Shown here: positions 32,766 through 40,612 of the stretch, piece by piece
Position numbering within the stretch: position 1 is the stretch's first letter
How the letters are laid out: each line of letters begins with the position of its first letter
NCBI RefSeq assembly: GCF_902460355.1
Contig: NZ_CABPTO010000009.1
Span: 1-40,612 of the forward strand
Length of the DNA stretch: 40,612 nt
From: Streptococcus sp. Marseille-P6264
GTDB taxonomy: Bacteria; Bacillota; Bacilli; Lactobacillales; Streptococcaceae
Direction of reading: 5' to 3'
Notes under the pieces: generated by a model
What the model saw: the letters and a program-made list of their open reading frames with translations, nothing else
What the model was told of the DNA's origin: nothing
The model's database searches: none
Translations under genes and position numbers: made by a program

Positions 32766-35099
32766 CTACTTAAAGATGACAATCGTCGCGCCGCTGCCGC
32801 CGGCATTTTGCGGAGCATAGCCGAAGGACTTGACCTGCTTGTTACGACGGAGATATTTAGTCACCCCTTCACGGATGACACCCGTTCCGATACCGTGGAT
32901 AATATCCACCTGAGCCATGTTGTTGAGGAGGGCCTGATCGATGAAGGCATCAAGCTCTTCCATGGCCTCTTCGTAGCGCTTGCCACGCAGATCCAGTCTG
33001 GCTCTTGGACCATTGGTATTGGTTCGCTTAACTACATTGACCTGCTTGCGCTTAGGTTGCGCCTCCTTTTCAGCCTTGAGAAGATTAAATTCCTGCTCTT
33101 CTAGAGTCATCTTGATCAGACCGACCTGGGCTTCCCAGCGCCCATCCTTGAGCTGCTTGACCAAGGTTCCCCGCTGACCATAGCTGGTGACTAGGATATC
33201 ATCTCCCACCTTGGGCGCCCGATTTTTCTTGGCCTGCTGCAGCACCTTATTCTTTGATAAATCAACGGTTTCAGGTGCCAACTTTTTAAGCTGAGCCTTG
33301 GCCTCGATAATCTCATGCGGCTTGAGACTGGATTTGTCATGGAGATTTTTGAGAATGCTCTCGCTCTCTGACAAAGCCATATCAACGATTTCCTGAGCTT
33401 CCAAACGCGCCTTATTGAGCTCGGTTTCTTTTTCTCGGTTAAACTCATTATAAAGTTTTTTTAGGGCTCGGTTAAATTTGAGATTTTCCTGCTCCACCTC
33501 GCGGATATTATCCAAGCGCTTGCGGCTTTCCAGTGTCTGCTCCTCTAAGCGCTCAATGATTCGATTGACATCACTGTCTGTGTTGGTCTGCTCTAGAGCA
33601 TGGCCAACGATAACTTCCGACAAGCCCAAACGACGAGCAATTTCAAAGGCATTGGAGCGGCCAGGCACTCCCTGCATAAAGCGATAGGTCGGTCGCAAAC
33701 TCTCTGTATCAAATTCCATGCTGGCATTTTCCACCCAGTCCGTCTCAATCCCATAGGCTTTCAGCTCAGGATAGTGGGTCGTCGCCATGGTTTTAATCTG
33801 TCTTAGCCGCAAATCTTCCAAGATAGCAATAGCCAGAGCTGCACCCTCCTGCGGGTCAGTCCCAGCTCCCAGCTCATCCAGCAGAACCAGACTGTCGCTA
33901 TCAACCTGCTCTAAAATAGAGACGATATTGGTCATGTGACTGGAGAAAGTCGACAGGCTCTGCTCAATGGACTGCTCATCACCAATGTCAGCAAAAATCT
34001 GACTGAAAATCCCGACGCGACTGCCCTTGTCTGCCAGAATTGGCAGACCTGACTGGGCCATAATCTGAGCCAGCCCCAAGGTCTTCAGCATGATGGTCTT
34101 ACCACCTGTATTAGGCCCGGTAATGACAATCTCTGTCAAGTCAGGTCCGAAATGCAGGTCATTAGCCACTGCATTTTCAATCAGGGGATGGCGGACGCTA
34201 AGCAGTTGAATATCCTGCTCTTCCGACAGGTCTGGCACCACTGCTCCCGTCTCCTGCATGAAGCGGACCTTGGCACGCACCAGATCCAGATGACCGATAA
34301 TCCAAGCATTGTTGGCAATTTCAGCTGCATGAGGCCGTATCATATCCGACATGGCCTGCAAAATCCGCTGAATTTCATAGCGCTCGTCTGCTCGACTGCT
34401 GGCAATCTCTTCATTGAGATTAACCACCGCCCGCGGCTCAATGTAAACCGTACTACCGCTGGCCGAAATATCGTGAACGACGCCCGCAATACGATTGCGG
34501 TAGGTATTTTTCACAGGCAGCACATTACGGCCGTTCCGACTGGCCACCACTTGGTCTGCCAGCATGTCACCCTTGGTTTTGAGAATCTCTTGAAGAATAT
34601 CTCGAACCTGAACTTCATTTTCTTGGATTTTCCGGCGAATACGACTCAACTCTTCACTAGCAAAACTTTCGAGAAAGCCCCCATCATTGATAGCTTGCAG
34701 GCTTCCCTGAATACTAGGAAACTCTACTAGATTGTTAAAAAGACGATCCAAACGCTCCAATTGGACATTTTCCAAGTCCTCGTAGAAAGACACCAGCTCA
34801 TGCGTCACAGCCAAGACCCGCTTGAGGGCTAAAAACTCCTCAATATTAAGGTCACTATCCAGCTCTAGGCGCTTGGTCAAGCCTCTAATATCCTGAATGG
34901 CTCCCAAACTAAAGTGCGGATGTTGCACAAAAATCTGCCGCATATCGGACATTTCCAAAAAAGCAGCAGCAATTGATTCTTTTTTACTGCTTGGCTGGAG
35001 CTGCTTTAATTCCAACTCTCCCAGCTCAGTCAGTAGGTAGGGAGAAAAAAGCTCCTTAATTTTCTCAAATTCCAAAGTTTCTAAAATTTTATGATTCAT
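32766..35099 (-). CDS. mutS2: MutS2 endonuclease / ribosome-rescue ATPase
   Basis: 777 residues from the ATG at 35099, giving '[18 protein letters not shown]', which aligns with the family start. ATGs at 35102 and 35108 are also in frame, and none has a good Shine-Dalgarno. The MutS core has Walker A 'GPNTGGKT' (about 332-339) and Walker B '[13 protein letters not shown]'. A long coiled coil with a KOW-like part follows, then a C-terminal Smr domain with '[11 protein letters not shown]' and '[12 protein letters not shown]'. MutS2 suppresses recombination and, in Bacillus, splits collided ribosomes. It does not act in mismatch repair. Confidence 0.95.
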   Translation of the reverse strand: MNHKILETLEFEKIKELFSPYLLTELGELELKQLQPSSKKESIAAAFLEMSDMRQIFVQHPHFSLGAIQDIRGLTKRLELDSDLNIEEFLALKRVLAVTHELVSFYEDLENVQLERLDRLFNNLVEFPSIQGSLQAINDGGFLESFASEELSRIRRKIQENEVQVRDILQEILKTKGDMLADQVVASRNGRNVLPVKNTYRNRIAGVVHDISASGSTVYIEPRAVVNLNEEIASSRADERYEIQRILQAMSDMIRPHAAEIANNAWIIGHLDLVRAKVRFMQETGAVVPDLSEEQDIQLLSVRHPLIENAVANDLHFGPDLTEIVITGPNTGGKTIMLKTLGLAQIMAQSGLPILADKGSRVGIFSQIFADIGDEQSIEQSLSTFSSHMTNIVSILEQVDSDSLVLLDELGAGTDPQEGAALAIAILEDLRLRQIKTMATTHYPELKAYGIETDWVENASMEFDTESLRPTYRFMQGVPGRSNAFEIARRLGLSEVIVGHALEQTNTDSDVNRIIERLEEQTLESRKRLDNIREVEQENLKFNRALKKLYNEFNREKETELNKARLEAQEIVDMALSESESILKNLHDKSSLKPHEIIEAKAQLKKLAPETVDLSKNKVLQQAKKNRAPKVGDDILVTSYGQRGTLVKQLKDGRWEAQVGLIKMTLEEQEFNLLKAEKEAQPKRKQVNVVKRTNTNGPRARLDLRGKRYEEAMEELDAFIDQALLNNMAQVDIIHGIGTGVIREGVTKYLRRNKQVKSFGYAPQNAGGSGATIVIFK

Positions 35100-35130
35100 C
35101 ATGTTCATTCTATTTCTATATGATTTAAAC

Positions 35131-35163
35131 TGAAAAAGAAACTCAGCTACAGAGCAACTGAGT
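35131..35163 (-). terminator. Terminator-like hairpin between cvpA and mutS2
   Basis: ACTCAG (35141-35146) and CTGAGT (35158-35163), followed on the minus strand by TTCTTTTT. The stem is short; it may reduce mutS2 transcription from the upstream promoter. Confidence 0.6.
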
Positions 35164-35168
35164 CTTAA

Positions 35169-35720
35169 TTATCCGATAATTTTTGTGACCCAAAGGTCAT
35201 GTAAAATGGATGAAGTTACAGGCGTGTGATTGATAATAGACCGAATCAGCAAACTCGAATTTAAGCGTTCTTGGATAAAGGACATGGGCACAGTAGCTAA
35301 AATAGTCAGTCCCATCTCGATGACAAAGAGTGAGATGAAGACTGCAATAGCCCCACTAACCATATTGAAAACTTTGGTATCCCACTTATTCGGATAGGGA
35401 ATTAAATTTACGAAAATCCCAAAAAAGCGGCCTCCTATATAAACAAGACTGAAAACAAGTAGGTAAGCCAGCCCTGCATAAAAAACCTTATCCAAATGGA
35501 AAAGTTGGGAATTTGCAAAGAAATAAGTCGAGCTGCCTTTAACAGCGCTAGCATAGGGCACCCACAAGCTGATAGACTTAGCCAAGTCCTGATATAGAGC
35601 TCCAGCCACCAGCATGGATACAATCGTCATAGCAGCATAATATCCCTGCAGAACAATCCCACGCGAGTAGCCAATATAAAAGCTCCAAGCTAATATTAGT
35701 AAAATAATAATCGCAAACAC
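35169..35720 (-). CDS. cvpA: CvpA family membrane protein
   Basis: 183 residues with four membrane spans: about 1-20 ('MFAIIILLILAWSFYIGYSRG'), 28-45, 78-103 and 118-142. This matches the CvpA/colicin V production family, whose biochemical role is unresolved. It overlaps the end of the zapA-like gene by one base (35720) and precedes mutS2, the conserved zapA-cvpA-mutS2 order of Firmicutes. Confidence 0.88.
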   Translation of the reverse strand: MFAIIILLILAWSFYIGYSRGIVLQGYYAAMTIVSMLVAGALYQDLAKSISLWVPYASAVKGSSTYFFANSQLFHLDKVFYAGLAYLLVFSLVYIGGRFFGIFVNLIPYPNKWDTKVFNMVSGAIAVFISLFVIEMGLTILATVPMSFIQERLNSSLLIRSIINHTPVTSSILHDLWVTKIIG

Positions 35721-36022
35721 TATCTTTCCCCTGTATTAGCTGACTTTTCTCTTAATTCGCTAAGCATTTTGCGACGAAGACTTTCCAATTCTTTTTCCTT
35801 ATCATCAAATTCAATCTCGCGACTGAGCTGAGTAGATAAACTATTAATCGCCAATAAAATGGCCAAGACTTCATCATCTGCCGCAGGCATCTGCTCTTTA
35901 ATAGCCTTATATTTTTCCTTAGCAACCCGCTCCACTTCTTCCATAAAAAGATTATCGTGTTCTGTTGTTAAAGTTAAGGTTTTGTTTCCAAATGTAAACT
36001 TATATCTATTCAAATTTGCCAT
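35720..36022 (-). CDS. zapA: ZapA-like cell division protein
   Basis: 100 residues: an N-terminal ZapA-type beta-hairpin ('YKFTFGNKTLTLTTEHDN', about 7-24), then helix and a coiled coil ('DDKEKELESLRRKMLSELRE', about 73-92). ZapA crosslinks FtsZ filaments. It is the first gene before cvpA. In Bacillus rnhC lies next to it, while here rnhC is 22 kb away. The small size and weak conservation limit confidence in function. Confidence 0.8.
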   Translation of the reverse strand: MANLNRYKFTFGNKTLTLTTEHDNLFMEEVERVAKEKYKAIKEQMPAADDEVLAILLAINSLSTQLSREIEFDDKEKELESLRRKMLSELREKSANTGER

Positions 36023-36038
36023 AAAATCACCTCATGAT

Positions 36039-36067
36039 ATTATACCAAAAATCGCTACATTTGTCAG
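36039..36067 (-). promoter_or_regulatory. Promoter of the zapA-like operon
   Basis: CTGACA (36067-36062), 17 bp, then TATAAT (36044-36039) with an extended TGG. The start would be only about 10 nt before the ATG, leaving just room for the AGGTG RBS. Confidence 0.8.
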
Positions 36068-36097
36068 GTAGAAATCTGCTATCCGTCCTTTGATAAA

Positions 36098-36508
36098 TTA
36101 TAACTCTTTCGTATAATAATATCGCTTACCTGTATAAGGATATTCTTTTAATCTAAACACTTCTTCATAGCCATGCTTCTTATAAAAGTCTGGCGCTTGG
36201 AAATAAAAGGTATCCACAAATGAATACTTACACTTCCTGTCACGAGCTTCCTCTTCCGCCCTTTGCAAAATATCCGAGCCAAGCCCTTGCCCTCGTAAAT
36301 CCTCACTCACATATAAATACTCAATTTCAAGCCAATAACCAAATGTTTCGGCTACCAGACCTCCCATTAAATTTCCGTCCTCATCTTCGACAAAGATATT
36401 GAGAGGCTCACTTATTGAAGCTTCCCTTTTAGAGCGATTATAAGCTCGGATTAAATTCCCAAGTTCCTGTGCTCGTTCAGATTCTTTATTTTCCAATCTC
36501 AATTTCAT
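36098..36508 (-). CDS. GNAT family N-acetyltransferase
   Basis: 136 residues from the ATG at 36508, with AAGGAG 6 nt upstream. The acetyl-CoA binding motif A is 'LYVSEDLRGQGLGSDILQRAE' (about 65-85, with the core RGQGLGS). Motif B follows at 'FYFQAPDFYKKHGYEEV'. The length is typical of single-domain GNATs. The substrate (small molecule or protein) cannot be told. It is monocistronic, between the zapA operon and the ABC-2 cassette. Confidence 0.88.
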   Translation of the reverse strand: MKLRLENKESERAQELGNLIRAYNRSKREASISEPLNIFVEDEDGNLMGGLVAETFGYWLEIEYLYVSEDLRGQGLGSDILQRAEEEARDRKCKYSFVDTFYFQAPDFYKKHGYEEVFRLKEYPYTGKRYYYTKEL

Positions 36509-36630
36509 TAGAGTCTCCTTATTACTTATCAAACAAATCTTAAACCTATTCTACCATTTTAGAAAGATAAGTCGAATTTATTCATTCCAAAAGTAAAAAT
36601 TTGAAAGATAGATGCCTTAAAATATATTAG

Positions 36631-36658
36631 AAAAGACAAGGCAGCAAACCTTGTCTTT
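36631..36658 (-). terminator. Terminator after the ABC-2 operon
   Basis: AAAGACAAGG and CCTTGTCTTT form a 10-bp stem with a 7-nt loop, followed by a short T-run on the minus strand. The arms closely resemble those of the terminator after the tRNA array (39478-39512). Confidence 0.8.
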
Positions 36659-36728
36659 ATACCGTATCTAATAGTTCTCTTATTCATAGACTTTCTGAAT
36701 GAATATCACCCTTTATTTATACTCACTC

Positions 36729-37514
36729 TTACGAACCCGCACTTTCGTAGGCGTCCAAGCCCCTATCCCAGAGTTTCAAGGAAATGACAAAGAAGATAAG
36801 AGAAATCAGGATCAAACCACCAATGTTAAAGAGTCCATTCTTGTCCTGCAAGAAATAGCTAGCAGGATAGTAGGCTGTAAAGGCGAAAGGCACAATAAAG
36901 CTAATCAACCAACGAAGAAGCGAATTGTAAATGGAAATCGGGTACTTAGCAAAGTCATTGAACATATAGAAAATGTAAATCATGGCGCCTGACTGCTTGG
37001 TCCAAAAAGCGATACTGGCTGTCGCTATCTTCAAGGAAGTATAAATCAAGGTCGCAAAAGGAATACAAACTAGGAAAAGCAGGAATTTTGGAAGAGTCCA
37101 AGCAATGCTAGACACCGTTGTTGCTAGCAGAATGCCTCCGACCAAAAGTTCGCCCAAGGCATCAATTTGAAAGGTCTCAACTAGAATATGAAAGAGAGGA
37201 TTGATAGGACGAGTCAGATACTTGTCAAACTCCCCTTTTCGGACTAGGCGTTGTCCCAGTGCCCAGAGATTGTCAAAAAAGAGATGGTCCAATCCCTTGG
37301 GAATCAAGGAAAAACCATAAATAAAGGCAATTTCTTGAAAGGTCCATCCTTCTAGCGATGGAATGTGTTGAAAGAGTACATTGAGAAACAAGAGGTTCAA
37401 GCCTTGAGTCAGGAAAACACCTAAAACACCAACCACAAAATCGACCTTGTACTCCATGATTTGCTTGATGTATTGTCTGATAAAAATCAGATGCATACGC
37501 TGATATTTTTTCAT
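36729..37514 (-). CDS. ABC-2 family transporter permease (DUF990 type), second subunit
   Basis: 261 residues with six membrane spans, starting after 'MKKYQRMHLIFIRQYIKQIM'. It resembles the DUF990/ABC-2 permeases that occur in pairs with a DrrA-like ATPase. It starts 1 nt after the first permease gene and is the last of the operon. The substrate is unknown; related systems have been linked to export of lipids, drugs or polysaccharides. Confidence 0.85.
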   Translation of the reverse strand: MKKYQRMHLIFIRQYIKQIMEYKVDFVVGVLGVFLTQGLNLLFLNVLFQHIPSLEGWTFQEIAFIYGFSLIPKGLDHLFFDNLWALGQRLVRKGEFDKYLTRPINPLFHILVETFQIDALGELLVGGILLATTVSSIAWTLPKFLLFLVCIPFATLIYTSLKIATASIAFWTKQSGAMIYIFYMFNDFAKYPISIYNSLLRWLISFIVPFAFTAYYPASYFLQDKNGLFNIGGLILISLIFFVISLKLWDRGLDAYESAGS

Positions 37515-37515
37515 A

Positions 37516-38334
37516 CTAACCTCCCTGAATGGTAATGAAAGACTGGACTCGTTTCCAAATCAACTGAGACAAACCCACCATCACCAAGAGCCAGAAGAAC
37601 TGTAGCAAAAACGCCTGAAGAATCTGACTGGCATCGTATTTCCCAACAATGATCATGACTGGAGTATAAATCAAGGATGAAAAAGGCAAAAAGGACAGAA
37701 TATCTGATACGATCTTTGGAAAGAAAGCCAAGGGAATCAAACTTCCAGACATAAAGTCAATCAGAGAATTCTTAAGCAGATTAGAGCCCCATAAATTTTT
37801 AAACACAAAGGCTGAAAATCCAAAGCAGATATTAAAGAAAAAGTTGATCAGGTAGGCTAGGATTAAGCTAAAGAGATAAAGGATGGTTAATCCTAGTACT
37901 TCTATAACCCTTTGCCCAGATAAGATTTTCATCAAAATAATCACACTCAAAAATGGCAGTCCAACGCTGATAAAAATCAACCACTTGGAACCAAGTTCTG
38001 TGAAAAGATAAGAGGCCGCAAAATGCACTGGTCGCAACAAGCGCATGATAATGGAGCCATCCTTGACCTCATCACCAATCATAAAGGAAGAATCCGACCT
38101 AGTCAAAAGATTGGTCACAAAACTCATGATGATGTAGAGGGTGATATCTGCCATACTGAAACCCTGAATCAAAGACTCTTGCGAGGAATCAAAGACAGCC
38201 TTCCAGAGATAAAATTCCACAAAAGCACCCATGACATCGCCAATCCGATAAAGAAGAAAGTTGACTCGATAGGTAATCAACTCCTGAATCCCTGCATTGA
38301 TAAAGGGTTTATAACGTCGCCACAATTTGACCAT
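37516..38334 (-). CDS. ABC-2 family transporter permease, first subunit
   Basis: 272 residues from the ATG at 38334 (MVKLWRRYKPFINAGIQEL), with AAAGGAG inside the end of the ATPase gene; earlier in-frame ATGs lack an RBS. Six membrane spans are visible. It is paralogous in layout to the following gene, so the pair likely makes a heterodimeric channel. It starts 1 nt after the ATPase stop. Confidence 0.86.
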   Translation of the reverse strand: MVKLWRRYKPFINAGIQELITYRVNFLLYRIGDVMGAFVEFYLWKAVFDSSQESLIQGFSMADITLYIIMSFVTNLLTRSDSSFMIGDEVKDGSIIMRLLRPVHFAASYLFTELGSKWLIFISVGLPFLSVIILMKILSGQRVIEVLGLTILYLFSLILAYLINFFFNICFGFSAFVFKNLWGSNLLKNSLIDFMSGSLIPLAFFPKIVSDILSFLPFSSLIYTPVMIIVGKYDASQILQAFLLQFFWLLVMVGLSQLIWKRVQSFITIQGG

Positions 38335-38335
38335 C

Positions 38336-39328
38336 TTAGAGCTCCTTTCGGTAGAAGCGACGAATAATATCCTCAATATCCGTATCCACCATCTTCAAAT
38401 CGCGAATCTCAAAATCAGATAGGGTTTGCTTGATAATATCAGCCGACTGATAGCGGGAACTATCGTATTGAATGTTGAGGCTATTTCCTTGTCTATCAAT
38501 GGTCATATCAGGTAATCCTTCATAGTGAGAAACTAGATGACTTTGACCTGGTACCAGCTCAAAGGAAAGAGTCTTCATCTTGCCAAAGGTTTCTTTGAGC
38601 TGACTAACCGTTCCATCAAAAATCTCCTGCCCCTTGTCAATCATAAAAATCCGATCACAGAGTTGCTCAATATCACTCAGGTCATGAGTGGTCAAGAGAA
38701 TGGTTGTCTCTTCTTCCTGATTGATCTGAGTAATAGCCCGACGAATATTGTCCTTGACCGAAACATCCAAACCAATGGTCGGCTCATCTAAAAAGAGAAC
38801 CTTGGGATTGTGAAGCAAGGAAGCCGCAATATCCGCCCGCATTCGTTGACCCAGTGAAAGAGTTCGCACGGGATCTTTGATAAATTCCTTCAAATCCAAA
38901 ATTTCATTCAAAAAGTCCATGCGTTTATGGAAAAGCGAGTCTGGCACATCGTAAATCTCCTTCAAGACCGTGTAGGTCTCTTGCAGCGCCAAATCCCACC
39001 ATAGCTGGGTTCTTTGTCCAAAAACTACTCCAATATCCTTGACATAGTCTTGACGATTATCCTGCGGAATCTTGCCATTAATCCGACAAAAACCAGATGT
39101 CGGCTTCAAAATCCCTGTCAGCATTTTGATGGTTGTCGACTTCCCAGCACCATTAGCCCCGATAAAGCCTAAAATTTGTCCTTTTGGAACCTCAAAGGTT
39201 AAATCCTTGACTGCTTCAAAGTTCTGCTTTTCAGGATGAATAAAGGAGCGCAAAGCCCCTTTCAAGCCTGGTTCCTTAACCGTCTTCACAAAATTTTTCT
39301 GAAGATGTTCCACCTCTATCATTGCCAT
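38336..39328 (-). CDS. ABC transporter ATPase of the ABC-2 exporter
   Basis: 330 residues from the ATG at 39328 (MAMIEVEHLQKNF), with GGGAG 7 nt upstream. Motifs are Walker A 'GFIGANGAGKST' (about 54-65), signature 'LSLGQRMRADIAAS', Walker B 'KVLFLDEPTIGLD' and switch His 'LTTHDLSD'. A C-terminal extension of about 90 residues follows, as in DrrA-like ATPases. The three genes are tightly packed. No convincing promoter was found in the roughly 150 bp upstream. Confidence 0.9.
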   Translation of the reverse strand: MAMIEVEHLQKNFVKTVKEPGLKGALRSFIHPEKQNFEAVKDLTFEVPKGQILGFIGANGAGKSTTIKMLTGILKPTSGFCRINGKIPQDNRQDYVKDIGVVFGQRTQLWWDLALQETYTVLKEIYDVPDSLFHKRMDFLNEILDLKEFIKDPVRTLSLGQRMRADIAASLLHNPKVLFLDEPTIGLDVSVKDNIRRAITQINQEEETTILLTTHDLSDIEQLCDRIFMIDKGQEIFDGTVSQLKETFGKMKTLSFELVPGQSHLVSHYEGLPDMTIDRQGNSLNIQYDSSRYQSADIIKQTLSDFEIRDLKMVDTDIEDIIRRFYRKEL

Positions 39329-39477
39329 ATACTTTCTCCCTTTAGAAAGACTTCGGTAAGTCATTTCACAATACAAATAAGCAGTCTAATTTAGCGCGAA
39401 ATAAAGCAAAAAGCAGAAAAATCAGACGATCTAGCATAACATAAGAAATTATAAATAACTCCAAGATAAAAATTGGT

Positions 39478-39512
39478 AAAAAAAGACAAGATCCGAAAAC
39501 CTTGTCTTTATT
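39478..39512 (-). terminator. Terminator of the rRNA-tRNA transcript
   Basis: AAAGACAAG and CTTGTCTTT form a 9-bp stem, followed on the minus strand by a T-run. It lies just after tRNA-Leu. Confidence 0.85.
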
Positions 39513-39516
39513 ACTA

Positions 39517-39600
39517 TACCGGCGGCCGGGGTCGAACCGGCACGTCCTTGCGGACACTGGATTTTGAGTCCAGCGCGTCTGCCAATTCCGCCACGCCGGC
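39517..39600 (-). tRNA. tRNA-Leu (CAA)
   Basis: 84 nt with a long variable arm. The anticodon loop CTCAAAA gives CAA, reading UUG. The T-loop is GGTTCGACCC. No CCA is encoded. Confidence 0.95.
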
Positions 39601-39607
39601 AAAGTAA

Positions 39608-39679
39608 CTGGGGTAGCTGGATTCGAACCAACGCATGAGGGAGTCAAAGTCCCTTGCCTTACCGCTTGGCGATACCCCA
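39608..39679 (-). tRNA. tRNA-Gln (TTG)
   Basis: 72 nt; acceptor TGGGGTA/TACCCCA with discriminator G; anticodon loop CTTTGAC gives TTG. Confidence 0.95.
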
Positions 39680-39695
39680 ATAATCAAAAGAAATA

Positions 39696-39769
39696 GGCGA
39701 GTGATGGGGATCGAACCCACGCATGCCAGAGCCACAATCTGGTGTGTTAACCACTTCACCACACCCGCC
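39696..39769 (-). tRNA. tRNA-His (GTG)
   Basis: 74 nt; anticodon loop TTGTGGC gives GTG. The extra 5' G pairs with C73, the histidine identity feature. Confidence 0.95.
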
Positions 39770-39780
39770 ATATTCCAAAA

Positions 39781-39851
39781 CACGGGCAGTAGGAATTGAA
39801 CCCACACTGAAGGTTTTGGAGACCTTAGTTCTACCTTTAAACTATGCCCGT
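39781..39851 (-). tRNA. tRNA-Trp (CCA)
   Basis: 71 nt; anticodon loop CTCCAAA gives CCA; discriminator G. Confidence 0.95.
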
Positions 39852-39857
39852 TAAGCA

Positions 39858-39938
39858 TGGAAGGGGAGGGATTCGAACCCCCGAACCCGAAGGAGCGGAT
39901 TTACAGTCCGCCGCGTTTAGCCTCTTCGCTACCCTTCC
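39858..39938 (-). tRNA. tRNA-Tyr (GTA)
   Basis: 81 nt, type II with a long variable arm; anticodon loop CTGTAAA gives GTA; acceptor GGAAGGG/CCCTTCC. Confidence 0.95.
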
Positions 39939-39954
39939 TCAATTTTAACAAAAA

Positions 39955-40027
39955 TGGCGCGAGACGGAATCGAACCGCCGACACATGGAGCTTCAATCCA
40001 TTGCTCTACCAACTGAGCTACCGAGCC
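39955..40027 (-). tRNA. tRNA-Phe (GAA)
   Basis: 73 nt; anticodon loop TTGAAGC gives GAA. The acceptor arms GGCTCGG and TCGCGCC leave a U4-C69 mismatch and a G7-U66 pair. Confidence 0.94.
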
Positions 40028-40030
40028 AAA

Positions 40031-40104
<74 letters not shown>

Positions 40105-40117
40105 ATATTCTAATCTA

Positions 40118-40207
40118 AGGAGGATGTGGGATTCGAACCCACGCACGCTTTTACACGCCTGACGGTTTTCAAGACCGTTCCCTTCAGCCGGACTTGGGTA
40201 ATCCTCC
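40118..40207 (-). tRNA. tRNA-Ser (TGA)
   Basis: 90 nt with a long variable arm; anticodon loop CTTGAAA gives TGA; acceptor GGAGGAT/ATCCTCC. The base at 73 reads T. Confidence 0.94.
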
Positions 40208-40215
40208 AAAATATA

Positions 40216-40287
40216 TAGTCCGTACGGGATTCGAACCCGTGTTACCGCCGTGAAAAGGCGGTGTCTTAACCCCTTGACCAACGGACC
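40216..40287 (-). tRNA. tRNA-Glu (TTC)
   Basis: 72 nt; anticodon loop TTTTCAC gives TTC; G1-U72 closes the acceptor. Confidence 0.95.
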
Positions 40288-40302
40288 ATATTACTATTCA
40301 AA

Positions 40303-40376
<74 letters not shown>

Positions 40377-40410
40377 AAGTTATAAAAACTTGGCATGAAC
40401 TATCGTTCAA

Positions 40411-40481
40411 AGCGGGTGACGAGAATCGAACTCGCGACAACAGCTTGGAAGGCTGTAGTTTTACCACTAAACTACACCCGC
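40411..40481 (-). tRNA. tRNA-Gly (TCC)
   Basis: 71 nt; anticodon loop CTTCCAA gives TCC; acceptor GCGGGTG/CACCCGC. Confidence 0.95.
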
Positions 40482-40488
40482 TTGAATA

Positions 40489-40561
40489 TGGGAGTTAACG
40501 GGATCGAACCGCTGACCCTCTGCTTGTAAGGCAGATGCTCTCCCAGCTGAGCTAAACTCCC
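40489..40561 (-). tRNA. tRNA-Val (TAC)
   Basis: 73 nt; anticodon loop CTTACAA gives TAC; acceptor GGGAGTT/AACTCCC. It is the first tRNA after the 5S gene. Confidence 0.95.
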
Positions 40562-40585
40562 AAAAAGGAAGTACTCCGACTTCCT
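40562..40585 (-). terminator. Terminator-like hairpin between 5S rRNA and tRNA-Val
   Basis: On the minus strand AGGAAGT pairs with ACTTCCT around a 6-nt loop, followed by TTTTT right before the tRNA. It has the form of an intrinsic terminator, yet twelve tRNAs lie beyond it. Confidence 0.55.
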
Positions 40586-40590
40586 ATCCT

Positions 40591-40612
40591 GCTAAGCGAC
40601 TACCATATCTCA
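40591..40612 (-). rRNA. rrf: 5S rRNA, 3' end only
   Basis: The minus strand reads TGAGATATGGTAGTCGCTTAGC, in two parts TGAGATATGG and TAGTCGCTTAGC, the 3' end of streptococcal 5S rRNA. The rest of the rRNA operon lies right of the window. Confidence 0.82.

Noticed and set aside
36729..39328. ABC-2 cassette as a bacteriocin immunity or lantibiotic transporter for the GG peptides
   Set aside because: It is 23 kb away, has its own terminator and resembles general DUF990 exporters; no evidence ties it to the peptides.

Overview
The window is chromosomal DNA from a low-GC Gram-positive coccus, almost certainly an oral Streptococcus of the mitis/sanguinis type. This rests on near-match recognition of many streptococcal proteins (CcrZ, ComA/ComB, DinB, MvaS/MvaA, Pfl, RNase HIII), a YSIRK-type surface protein, extended -10 promoters (TGnTATAAT) in front of many genes, and a 5S rRNA 3' end followed by a tRNA array. 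The species is not decided; S. sanguinis, S. gordonii and S. cristatus are all plausible. Apart from the left-end adhesin and a bacteriocin-like peptide/transporter locus, it is mostly core genome. No phage, insertion sequence or CRISPR array was seen.

Layout. 1-4658 (-): 5' part of a very large repeat-built wall adhesin with its own promoter and a WalR/VicR-like box upstream. 4957-8304 (-): ecsA(pptA)-ecsB(pptB)-ccrZ-trmB operon. 8380-9122 (+): hit and a small coiled-coil protein. 9173-13664 (-): comAB-type peptide exporter plus a separate operon of two double-glycine peptides under a promoter that overlaps a 22-bp palindrome. 13739-17735 (+): rnhC, lepB, recD2. 17878-18942 (-): dinB. 19255-21694 (+): pyruvate formate-lyase. 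21727-23003 (+): split ThrE-type exporter. 23001-23190: a three-hairpin intergenic repeat that fills the gap to mvaA. 23177-25632 (-): mvaS-mvaA. 25921-30521 (-): nrdR-dnaB-dnaI-nitroreductase-der. 30670-32282 (-): Na+/alanine-glycine symporter under a glycine riboswitch. 32358-36022 (-): zapA-like, cvpA, mutS2, trxA. 36098-36508 (-): acetyltransferase. 36729-39328 (-): three-gene ABC-2 transporter. 39478-40612 (-): twelve tRNA genes downstream of a 5S rRNA gene that runs off the window.

How the parts fit. Two peptide exporters lie within about 5 kb: EcsAB/PptAB, known in streptococci to export small hydrophobic pheromones, and a ComAB-type C39-peptidase transporter next to two substrates with GG leaders. 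The two GG peptides have GxxxG motifs expected of two-peptide (class IIb) bacteriocins, but no immunity gene and no two-component regulator is visible. This locus, its palindromic operator candidate and a 16-codon ORF in the comA leader are the least ordinary part of the window. The rest is housekeeping: replication initiation and ribonucleotide control (nrdR-dnaB-dnaI, ccrZ), DNA repair (recD2, dinB, mutS2), mixed-acid fermentation (pfl) and isoprenoid precursor synthesis (mvaS, mvaA).
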